Below are positions 28,141-39,015 of a stretch of 64,000 bases of DNA, one piece after another (position 1 is the stretch's first letter; each line of letters begins with the position of its first letter). The position numbers were made by a program, and so were the translations under genes. The DNA comes from Polytrichum commune (Eukaryota; Streptophyta; Polytrichopsida; Polytrichales; Polytrichaceae), in the NCBI GenBank assembly GCA_950295325.1, contig OX485803.1, positions 65,549,554 to 65,613,553 on the forward strand, in the 5' to 3' direction. The notes beneath the pieces are model-generated. The model was not told the DNA's origin. It did not search any database and saw only the letters and a program-made list of their open reading frames with translations.

Positions 28141-29787
28141 TTGGTAATTTATGAATACTATAATTTCCATCGAAGCCGCCTAGGTAGGACGCAAATCTAC
28201 AATTGGGCATCACAACACATGAAAGGAGGTACACCCAAACAATCTATCCTTAGTAACCAAAACTCGGAAGGACAAATAGAAAGCAACACCGCAGGATCTG
28301 GAATCTACAGCCCCAACAACAACATCCAAATATCAGAAAGACTACCAGGGTACCAAAACATCCTTAGAGCAAAGCTCAATGCAATACTCGTTGCTATCAA
28401 AACCATATGTGCCACCCATACAGACAACCTTAACAATATATTCCTAATCAACAACCATATTTGACACCCAACATCACAACATCACCACCCAGACAAACTA
28501 CTCATAGCAACCATAGTACAACATATCTACTGGACCCCATACACAATTCACTTACATAAAGTACGTGCACACTCGGGAATTATCAGCAACGAAATCGCTA
28601 ACACATTAGCCAACGAAGGGACTCTTAAAGATAAACCAAATAAAACACCACACATACATATAGCTCATCCCACACCTTACTGGCTAGCTAGTTGTCCAAC
28701 CACCACACACGATGGGGCCATCCGTAACCTCCACACAACTATAACCAAAGAACATGGAACTCGCGAAGCGGCAATAGCCAAAAACAAATTCCCATACGTT
28801 GACAAATGGCTATCAAATGACCAAATAAACCACAAACTCTCCAATCATTTTTGGAAAAATGAAAAAGCAACATATGCACAAATATCACAAACTCTAAAAT
28901 TCAGATACACCCAATACATGAGTAACCATAGAAAAAACATCTTTTGGCCACACACACACCAAAACCCCAACTGCACATCGTGCTATAAAAACGATAAAGA
29001 CACATGGCCGCACCTCCTCTCAATGTGTGAAAACCCCTACCTCAAGGGCCTAAGAATTTCCAGACACGATAAGGCGGTGCATCTCATCACACAAACACTA
29101 CAAGCTAACAAGTATACCCGCTTCTTTACACTAACCACCGCCGGTAAAATAAATAACAAATCCCCTGACCAAACAATCCCATAATGTTTACTCAAATGTA
29201 CATGCCCACAAGCCCCTTGCCAATGCCATGCCAAACTCAGACCATACATCCTCTGCATAATCGGAGCCCCAAACCATATACAAACACCCATGGCACCATC
29301 CCCCACAACTATAGTCCAACTCATAGAATTCACATACTGCCATGACAAATTCCCAAAACAAACCATCACACAAAAACATACCAAATATGACCCACTAAAT
29401 AACGCTATACAGAATAATGGGTGGAAAACCAACCCCCTTATAACCATCACAACATGTGTAAGAGGAGCAATACATGAACATTCTATCGAGAAACTAACCA
29501 AACTAAAAATTCCTAAAACCAATATTAAAACCCTCATGAAAAGCCTACACCACAATGCCATTAAATACCTCACCTACCTAATCCTAAACAAAAGAAAACT
29601 AGACAACAAACAAACACCGGTCCCCCCACCATAATGAAATTGGATTAATATTACACCTACGAAGAGCCCACCTCCTAACGGAGGCATAAATCTCTTGCTG
29701 CATCACGGGATACCGTGATCAACATAAGACCAACGGGCTCAAATTCACGCCAATATTTAGATACGGGCGTAATTTTTCTTCTCCTTA
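28141..29787 (+). mobile_element. 5'-truncated LINE with RNase H domain and 3' tail
   Basis: One reading frame runs from 28141 to 29634 with two in-frame stops (TGA 28462-28464, TAA 29182-29184) and no frameshift. It encodes an RNase H region (TAGSGIYSP; LRAKLNAIL; HTDNLNNIFLINNHI; KVRAHSGIISNEIANTLANE), then a C-terminal LINE region with CTSC and CTCPQAPCQC cysteine patches and ends LILNKRKLDNK. Compared with a usual LINE RNase H, the Glu motif reads Lys (LRAK), and Asp reads Asn in NEIAN, so the enzyme is probably dead. The 3' tail at 29699-29787 has the ATCACGG-N4-CCGTGAT hairpin and a T/C-rich end. The plus strand is markedly rich in A and C. The reverse transcriptase part is missing. No target-site duplication was found. 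Confidence 0.85.
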
Positions 29788-32700
29788 ATAACCAACACTT
29801 GAACTTATAATTCACATAATTGAGTCCACATTCACGCATGATAGATACACTGCTATAGCCATACAAACCAACCCAAAAAAAAACATGATTACAATCCCCT
29901 AATCATACAAGTCCAAGAATGGAAAATTAACCCCTGCATAGTTATCACCGAGATTGTTCTAGAGGAACAATGCACACACCCAAAATATAAAGCAATTAAA
30001 ATACTTACAAATCTCAACTTTAATAATAATAAAAATCTATGAAAGAGATACATCAAATAGCCATTAAATACCTCACCGAACTTGACTAATCAAATGAAAA
30101 GTATATAACAAATAGGAGCCAATGCACATGTGGCGGTGATTTTCAAGAACCTTCTTACTTGAACCCAAGTTCCTAGCTTATTAGACTTGCATGCAATGCG
30201 CATGCACCACATTGCTCCAACATTGTGCCACATTCCCATTTTACGAGCTCCTTAATTACTCATGGTGCAATCTGCACGTTGATGTTTCCTGATTAGGTAT
30301 TGTGAATTCCTGCAAAAAATTCTGTTTGTTTTAAACGGTCGGCCTTCTTGTGAAGATTACATTGCAATATGTGTTGATGATTTCAGGGGTTAATTAACGG
30401 TCTCGCCATCCCGCCACATCACATAGCATCGAGTTGGTCCGGTGCCATTTGTATGCGTTGCCGGAATGACATGAAATTCTTCATTGGCATCGACAGATGT
30501 TGCCTCCCGAAATCGAGCTTGAAATTCGCCTCCTCGCAAAATTTTCAATGTTTGAGGAGCGAGAGCACAATGCAGAAGAAATCCGTAGTAGTTAGATTTA
30601 TTCTTGAAAGGGTTTTGGGGTTTCGAGAGGGTTTTTGGTCGGTTGCATTCGCCATCATCATCATCATCATCATCATGAATCAGCAATGTAGACATGTTCA
30701 CGCATCCATCAATAGCTCGAAGTCTTCTTGATTTCTGGCCAGATTGAGTCACGCAAGAGCCACGTATCATCGGTATTATTATTTTCCGAGATCCTGGAAA
30801 CGATTGCTTCCGTTCCGTTGTATGGCGCTATCATCTTGTCATTTCTACGATTGCTTCCTCCCTTTGCATCACCATTGTCTTATAAATTGGGACAGTTCGA
30901 GATTCTACATTTGCTGACCTCTCATGTCCTTTTGGAAACTTGGAGCGTCATGTAACATGACATATCTCCCCTTTGGTTTTTTTAGTGGAAATGGCCCAAT
31001 CCAGTGGCCATGGCGTTCCTCTACTTTCAAAAAAACTTAGTCAATACGATGATCTTGCTTAAGGACTGGTGCACTTAGAATAAATATTGTTACGGTCTGT
31101 AAAGGGTATGGAAACAGAAACAGTTGTGCATTGCCGAAAGCTCCAAGAAACCTGCTTTTGAGGGTAAGGTGTCTTTGAGATGAGCTTCTATGATGGCTGA
31201 CATTGCTTGCATTTACCAAACCCTGACCGTGTCATCTTGAGGGTTCTCCTATCGACATGAACCCGGTTAGGTGCTGAATAAGTTTGTACTTCCAGAGCAA
31301 AGTATCCCAAAAAAAATAATCATGGAACAGAGAGATTTACTGGTTATGATAGAATTAAGGATATGAACTCTTTATATCCTTTGGCTGTTCTACTGTTCCA
31401 GCTGTGATGGGATTTCAATCATGAAATTTGAAGAAATGTCCTTGAGAAATTCTGTGAGTCTGCAAATTTGATGAATTTTAGGCCAAGGTTTACTTTCTTA
31501 TTCTGCTACCGCCATACGTATGGTCTGGACCGCATTGCCATTAGACCATTTGTAGATTTTGTGATGGTAGGGGTTTGTGCAAATTGATATAGTTCTGCTA
31601 CACCGCTCTCAGTCCTTGAAGTTTCCTGTTTATTGAAGGTACCGTGTTTTTCTAGTCTTCCACCTTGAAGTCATCAGTCCTTGTGAAGCTTCGCATTTGA
31701 GTAACTTGTGATGCTTTCTTGCACTTCCACCTGCACAACTTGCATGTAGAAGGGGAATCCCAGGGTTTATAATAGGGCTTCATCATCATATTGGCCATAA
31801 TCTGCACCAGTCCTCAAGAAGTCCCTTGTGTACTTGAAAAATGCATCAATCTGGTCACAGTTGCAAGGAATTTTCTGAGCTGCAGTTGCGTAGTATTGAC
31901 TCGTGGTTCTATCTGGACTTAGGGTAAATGTAATGAGGTAGTTAGATTATTAGTTGACAACATTGCACAGTCTAACCTTGTCATGAACGGAAGCCCGAAC
32001 AGTGATTTATTAGGGCTTCAAGAACCTAAATTCTTGGACCAAGTTCGATGTCCATTGTCATTAGCCATGAATTTGCGGGCTTATCTTGATTAGGTTACAT
32101 TTAGCATGACCAAGATCGCACAGCCTTTTTCCCCTACTTGGAAGCCAATGAGAACCAGTTTATTTGATCCATTGCAGAGTCTTGTTTCACAAATTTACTC
32201 TGTTTAGGGACGTTCTGCTTCGCTCAATTGTGGGTGGTTTAGGGCAGACGCATAGTCAGTCTGGTGAAATATGTTAACCCTCCATCATAGCTGTCGCAAG
32301 AATTTGCTTGCCCTGTTTGCTCTGACCTTTGAGAAGTTTCATCGGTAGTCTGATTCATTAGGGCACCACTGGGCTCGAGATTTCGGCGAAGAACAGTTGT
32401 AACCTATTTGGGCTTGTCAGTAATCAGTTTTGGGTCATGGCCCACCGTGTAGATTATGTAGTCATTATTAACAGGGTGCATTCATATTTTGCAGGTTCAC
32501 AGTGTCCGGGTGTTCCTCCACCGTGTTGTCACTTATACTGAACTGTGGAGGCATTTATATGTCAAGAACTGAGCTAATCTCTCATTATTAGTAAGGTAAT
32601 TAGTCATAAACTTTCTGTACTTTGCTTGTAGGTGAAGTTGCACTATGCGATTTCTTCAAGGTTTATAAGAGGATCTTGTCTTTCTACCTAGAGATCTGGC

Positions 32701-33066
32701 AAATTCCATGGATCATGGAGCCCGACAAGAAGGCTTGTTGGAGGGTGTCAGTCCCTCTGCCTGAATTTTTAATGTCTAATTCCAAGGGTTGAAATTCGTT
32801 GCCTTCTTACACCTCGGACTTTGCCTTATTATGTAACCTACTTGCCGGGTGGTCCTCCTAAAGAAGGGCATGTTCAACATGTTAAGGTTCTTTGTCCTTG
32901 AAATCCGGTCTGACCATCCTTAGGAAGGATGTGTAAGAGGCCATGACATTGTAGAACAGTGGCAACAGTCTATTGTATCTCCCCTCAGATTGTTTTTCCA
33001 TCTTTATGAGGTTTTCTTTGGCTCCAGGGACTTATTGAGGAGGTGTGTGTGCGTTGACTGTGAAAA
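29788..33066. other. Spacer and possible upstream region of the GTE gene
   Basis: No conserved gene is recognised. An ATC trinucleotide run spans 30653-30676. A minus-strand frame at 30390-30770 is listed separately. From about 30950 to 33066 the sequence has mixed composition and could hold the GTE promoter and 5' untranslated exons, but no start or splice border could be fixed. Confidence 0.35.
30390..30695 (-). CDS. Small hypothetical protein with a poly-Asp run
   Basis: A 101-codon frame starting at the internal ATG (MSTLLIHDDDDDDDGECN), where the Asp run is encoded by an ATC/GAT microsatellite. The C-terminal part reads LAPQTLKILRGGEFQARFRE. The frame can be extended to 126 codons from 30770. 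No family is recognised. It may be the end of an unrecognised gene or a chance frame; the trinucleotide repeat itself keeps the frame open. Confidence 0.2.
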   Translation of the reverse strand: MSTLLIHDDDDDDDGECNRPKTLSKPQNPFKNKSNYYGFLLHCALAPQTLKILRGGEFQARFREATSVDANEEFHVIPATHTNGTGPTRCYVMWRDGETVN

Positions 33067-36000
33067 ATGCAAGCACGAACTGGGAATGAGAGTGATGAGG
33101 CCACAACCCCGACTCCCTCTGCACCCGTACAAGAAGGGCGAGGTAATTTTCTAGTTTTACGGAAGAGACAAGCAATGACGATTGTTAATTTTCATGCACA
33201 TCCAATTGAGTTCAAAGTGGTGGGACAGGAGGCAACCATTTGCTACCAATTTTCTTGGAGATTTTGATTTCATGGTTTGGTTAGAGAGATTCATAGCGTT
33301 CTTGATGTCACCATTGTAACATATGGCAGGAGGCAGAGGTAGGGATGGGAGACCACCATTGCCAGTGCCGGCAACAACAGGGGCAGTGAGGGACAGTGAA
33401 ATCGAAGCTGATGAGGATGACATGGAGCAGTCGGAGGCTTCAAGAAACAATCTTAAAGAGCAGGTGCAGGCTTTGGCAGCACAAGTTGAAGAGGTACTTA
33501 CCTCGGCTCCATTGTTGAAGATATGCTGAGGCTAAAGCGTAATGCAGATGATATTTGAATTCTTGGTTTTGAAACAAAACAGAAACACATTCAGAAATGA
33601 ACTCTTTTAAAAGTTTATTGGCTTCTCCATCAGTCAGCCCTAAACACATTGTAGCATATAAACACGTAGTATAGGAAAGTGGAGAATCTTTACAAAGTGA
33701 CAAATGGAAAATAGATTAACAGTCAGAGTGACTGTTCAAGTAATCAGAAACACACTATTCAATTAATCTTCTTTGTCACAGCCCAAAGTGTGTCAATGGT
33801 ACTCAACACTAAAATCACTCTATAAAAACAGCTGCAAAAATTCATCCTTATCATGAAAAAAATCAAACAATTTTGTAGTATTTGGCACCATGGAAAAAGA
33901 GAGGCGAAAAGTAATCTGTTTCAAAAGCTTGCTGAGCTGTCAAGCTAAGTATATGGAAAGTTGGCTGTGAGCAGATAGAGAGGAAGGTAAGTGAAGTAAC
34001 TCGACTGAGGAACATAGCACGCAAGAGCAAGGGAAAAATAGGGACTTTGGGGAAGGATCGTGACAAAGGTGGGAGTAATCCGCAGAAGAAGCAGCAGCAA
34101 GTCGACATAGCTCGGAGGGAAGCTGCTCGTAGCAAACGTATGCAAGAACTTATGCGCCAGGTTGGGACTATTATAAGACAGGTACATAATTCATTAAAGT
34201 TTTCACTTTCCTCGTCTTTGTAGTTCCTTTAGTTCCCAACTATTTGGTCTTTATCTAGTTGGGTGCCCACACAAGGATTTCATATTCCCTCCTGATTATC
34301 ATGGATATCTCACACTTATCATGAGGAGCAGATTATCCAGGTCAAATACTATGTATGTAGCCTATGGGGAATGCACACAAGCAAAATTTTGTAATCAAGT
34401 GATTGATTTGTTGAAGTTATTTTGGTATTCTCATTCAGTTAAACAATTGGCTTAGTTGATTTAAGCATACCTCAACACTGATGCAAGGTAGGGGGTTTTT
34501 GTTAGTGCAGATATCACAACACAAATGGGCTTGGCCTTTTATGAAACCTGTGGATGTGAAGGGTCTTGGTTTGCATGACTATCATGAAGTAAGTGTTGTT
34601 GGTGTTCTTTCAAACTGTACTTGCATTTGTTTCTGACAGCACTGATTTAAAACTGAACTGCTATATTTGATCAACTTGTACTGCCTGAAACACATGACTC
34701 GTGCTTTTGGTGTCATACTATCTCCAAGTGATATGTAACACAGGCGATCAGGGGTGGTGTAGTGTTTTGATATTGTTTTTTTCTTGGGGCGGGGTAGGTT
34801 GTGAAGAAACCTATGGACTTGGGCACAATAAGGGACAAAATGGATGCCAAGGATACAGCAGGATACAAACATGTCCAAGACGTTGGGGATGACATCCGTC
34901 TTGTGTTCACCAATGCTATGACTTATAATCAAGAGGGCTCTGATGTGCACGTGATGGCCAAAACCCTTCTTGACAAATTTGATGAGAAATGGAAGGCTCT
35001 TCTAGAGCCAAAACTGGCTGAGGAGGTACCTCTCTTTGAGGTCCCAGGGCAGTCTGGTTCTATAAATGCTGCTCTCTTTCTTATTCTGCTTTGCAATCAA
35101 TCTCAGCAATAGGGGATAAGATTATGGTTGCCTAGCCTCCCACGGGATGAGTTACGGCTGATTTATGGTTAGTAGGTCTTAGAAACTAGTGGACGTGATA
35201 AGTGATAGGGCATCACTGGTGAACGAATTTCACAATTTCTTGTGAGGTGGAATGCAACAATATCAAATTTCTGTGAATATGATGACTAAGTCCATTTTGT
35301 TTTGATACTGAGTAGCTGGTTGTGAATTCAAATTGACAGGAAGGAAAAAGAAGGCAGGAAGACAAGGAAGTACAGGTGAAGGAAGCGGCAGTTGTGCAGG
35401 CAGCAGAAGAGGTGGCCACAGAGAAAATGGCAGAACAATATGCTGAGGAGGTGAGATTAAGGATCTCATTAAATCGTCATCACTTAGTACAGATCCTAAA
35501 CCATTCAGGCACCCAAATTGGTCAACCCAATTGAAGTCATATCATTTGGAATTGTTTGATATTGAAGCAATTGAGACTGCATTGGAAGGATAGTGACATG
35601 GGTTCCATCCTGGCATAATCTACTTTAGGCAGTCAGACAAGTGTTTGCAGACTGTGAAACGATCATTCACATAATCTTAGCACTTATGTAACACTGAACT
35701 TTTAATTAGCTGATGAGAACCAGTCCTGACACTCATAACATGGGAGGTTGCAGCTAGAGGAGCTTGATAAGCGGCTTGAAGAATTGAAGGAAAAAGCCAC
35801 TCCAAAATTCAGGTGACTTTCAGATCGATCTTCATTTATGTTTCACAAAAATATTCTAAGTACAGCCTAGAAATATTTATTGTGGAGTGTTGACGACTCC
35901 AGAAATACTTCATGCAGGCACTTCTCATATATACATTTCAGTGCAATTTCTAAAGAGATTACTCCTTACTAGGTTTGGATCTTCATACTTGGAGATAATC

Positions 36001-37220
36001 TGCAATATCAAGAGGATATCAACCCACAATTATTTCGGAGACCACTAATTTCTCCCCCACAGTAATTGCATGTGTATGTGTGGCTAAGTGACTTGTCAGC
36101 ACTAGTATTTCAATGCCTGTATTTGTGTTACAAAGTGACATGAACTTTCACATTTTCACAAAGTGACAATGACCTTTACCTGACAGTTTACCGTGCTTCA
36201 TATGTTTTTGAGGTGGAGGTAAATACACATGAATAATACTTTGTGGAACAGTAGTCAGAAGTTGCACTTCTTGACACATATATAGTCATGTCTATATAAC
36301 ATGTTTGATAACAGATTACTGTATTTTGCATAGCAGCAGGGATATGTCTCTTGAGGAGAAACGGCATCTGGGAAGGAGCTTGGGAAAATTACTACCCGAA
36401 AATTTGAACCACGTCATCCAGATCATTGCACAACAAAACCCTGCTTTCAATGCGCTTGCCGATGAAGTTGACGTTGACATTGATGCCCAGGTTTGTTGTG
36501 GTCTTGTTCCTGTTCATCAATCTCATCTGAATATTGTGTGCAACGGGTGGCTTGAATCCAAGGCCTTAACCCAGTTCCCATAGGAACTCTGAGGTGAAGC
36601 CGCTTAAGGCCGAAATAGTGCTAGGATGGGCGACTTCGTCACACTTGATTTTCCTGTTCATCCAACCACTATGGCCCACCCAATCATAGTGGGGGTTATC
36701 TGGATAAATCAGATAATTCTAACCAACCATGCTGGAACCTGTGGGCTCTCCCTTGGGGGAGATAGGTGCATGTCGGCTTGTTCACACATGTTCAACTTTG
36801 AAAGGAGGCAGTAGTCTTCGAGGGCCCTTTATTCTTGTGATGCCTGTTTTGATTACATAGAGTGGGACCAACTTGAAGATGAAGCAACACCATAATTCAC
36901 ACCAGTGGCTACATTGGAGTCATCTCTTCTCTTGAGTGTAACTACTGCATGGAATTTTATTTTTATAAAAAAAGTGTCAAACTACCTGCCTTTGGCACAT
37001 GTACTTCCCTCCAGATTTCTATTTCTTTATGTCCCATCTAACACTTACCTGCCTGAATCAGGATACACCAACACTCTGGAGGTTACATCGGTATGTGAAT
37101 GCTGTGCTTAGCCCTCGAGCAACACCTCAGGCTCCACCCAAGAACCCAAACAAACGAGTTGGTTCTTCAATACACAACAAAAACCCAAGCAAGCGGACCA
37201 AAAGACCTCCCTCGCCTTGA
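33067..37220 (+). CDS. GTE: GTE-type (BET family) bromodomain protein
   Basis: A plant BET-type reader of acetylated histones in the nucleus, about 410 aa, most like the GTE1/IMB1-GTE6 group. Nine exons: 33067-33142, 33330-33493, 33975-34181, 34511-34588, 34798-35025, 35340-35450, 35754-35812, 36340-36490, 37062-37220, all with GT-AG borders and consistent phases. The N-terminus has a coiled coil (LKEQVQALAAQVEE) and a basic patch, then REAARSKRMQELMRQ. The bromodomain follows with WAWPFMKPVDVKGLGLHDYH, the KKPMDLGTI turn and NAMTYNQ, whose Asn contacts acetyl-lysine. An extra-terminal (NET) segment, SLEEKRHLGRSLGKLL, and DTPTLWRLHRYV follow, then a Lys/Arg/Pro-rich tail. Exon 8 has three overlapping acceptors (TAGCAGCAG). 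Further 5' exons could exist. Repeat C copy 1 sits in the last intron. Confidence 0.92.
36549..36928. repeat. Dispersed repeat family C, copy 1 (inside the last GTE intron)
   Basis: About 380 bp collinear with 51907-52283. Shared blocks include TAAGGCC-AAATA, CACCCAATCATA, GAAAGG-GGCA-TAGTC, CCTTTATTCTT-TGATGC versus CCTTTATTCTTTTAATGC, and ACATTGGAGT. It lies between exons 8 and 9 of the bromodomain gene, in the sense strand, and has no coding potential. Confidence 0.7.
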
Positions 37221-38677
37221 TCTGTCACTGAAGCCCTTTTGACTGCTACGTAATCCTCTCCACAGTGTTGAAGTCTGCGTAGATGGTATGCATCATACTC
37301 TTAATCCTTAAAGGTCAAGGTTGTATTTAAAAACCTGAGATGGCTTAAGATGAAAGACTGTCAAAGCTCAAATGTTTGTTTACATCTAAAGAGAAGTTGC
37401 TACAGTTCAATCGAAGTTGCATCCATAAAGTTGAAACCTAAATTTAACATCTTGACATGCCAAAAATTCATATAGAAGATTTCGATAGCCAATATTCAAA
37501 AACAGTTCATAGCAAGGTAAGTTTTAATGAGATTGTATTCTAAGGCTTGAAATTAACTTATGTACCATATAGTTTGAGATATGCAAAAAATACAATCACA
37601 TGTACAAATGGTGGCCTAAAATACTAGATATTACATAGAATTGTACCATGGATCCCTTCACTTACTTGACCGTACCCTAATTTCAACTTCTGTCAATCGG
37701 AGAACCTCATTAGGAGCATGAAGCTATTTCAAGAATGGTCACTTCTCTAAGAATCACAGAAAAGGAAGTTGTGAACAACAAAGTACCATTTTTCCTGTCT
37801 TCAAATCCACATCAGCGCTTAGGCGACCTTTAAGGGTTAAGAGTCTTCTACCATTAATGCCTAATCATCTGAACACTACTGCACTTGGGTTACGAGTTCA
37901 CCCTAAAATGACATTGATAACCTCTAATTTGATCTGCCATTAGATAGTTTTTACTTAGAGTTTGAAAACTAATCTGTTATCAGCAACATATCTGGAAGGT
38001 CTGAACCAGCCTTTTAGAGCACTGCTATTATCCTAACAAGTACATAAGCAGGATATCTGGGAGTACTGGAGGGCAGCGCTCCATTCTCCCTGCCTATGTT
38101 TTTGTTCAATAACTGTGTTGTGCAAGCTGACAGGACAAATCTCCATTTTTTTGTAATTGCAGGTTTGAGCCACAGTACTCGATGTATGTCTTTGGCTTGT
38201 ACATGTACAGGAAATTTTTGTTTGCTGAATTAGTCCCAACATCATCATGTACGTCAACAACAGGCAAGCATAGATTCTCACAGAAAAGAATACCTGTAAT
38301 GAGTTTTTCATAGACATTCTTGTATATCATACTGGATGGCTTTGTTACTACAGCCTCCACTCGATCCACTCTTGATGAAATTTAACATACTTTCATGCAG
38401 CTCAATGTCCACAGTCTTCAAATATTTCTATTGATTACAACTGAAACTGTGATAATTTCTGGTTCAACTGTTCCCCCCTCAGAGTGGCCTATCCTTTCAT
38501 GATACCTCAACAAGGAAATCATCATTGGGGCTTGAACATTGTTCACGAGTATTGCTGTGCTCTTAACTTGTATATAACATGTTGCTTGCTACTCCTATGT
38601 AGCTAGAAAGATTATCCAAGGCCTAGACATCCTAAACTGAGGTAAGTGGGCCTGATCCAGTTACTTAACTTTAATCA
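37221..38677. other. GTE 3' region and spacer
   Basis: The beginning is presumably 3' untranslated sequence. No gene or RNA is recognised. Short minus-strand frames near 38033-38369 overlap in two registers and show no known motif. Confidence 0.4.
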
Positions 38678-39015
38678 TACACCTTTATTTGAGTGGTGTG
38701 TGGTTGAGTGTACATCTAAGAATGGACACCATAAAGATGTGTGTGTTTTCCAAAGAGATTGGATTACATACCCAACAGTTAACCACTCTAGGTTCAATAG
38801 TCAACATAATCGGGGGGATGTATATGATCACTTAAGAAGAAAGAGAATCTTCACTTCGATTATGAATATGATATTTGAATGAGCTTCAAAATTTATGAGG
38901 AAAATGGTTACGGCCTGGATATGAATTTGCTAAAAGTCTTGCATTAATCACGTGTTTAATATCCTAAGAGAAGTGGGTGCAGAGCTAAATGTGCCCGTTT
39001 TAGGCCCACTTACCT
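38678..39015 (+). repeat. Dispersed repeat family A, copy 2
   Basis: The best preserved reference copy: ACACCTTTATTTGAGTGGTG, AAGAATGGACACCATAAAGA, TTAACCACT-TAGGTTCAATAGTC, GAGAATCTTCACTTCGAT, GAGCTTCAAAATTTATGAGG, AAGAGAAGTGGGTGCAGAGC and GGCCCACTTACC occur in this order. It is the same orientation as copies 1 and 3 and reversed relative to copies 4 and 5. Non-coding. Confidence 0.75.

Noticed and set aside
29037-29573. 178-codon minus-strand frame over the LINE
   Set aside because: Antisense shadow of the LINE frame. It is open because the plus strand is A/C-rich and lacks antisense stop words, and the translation is a Leu/Cys-rich string without motifs.
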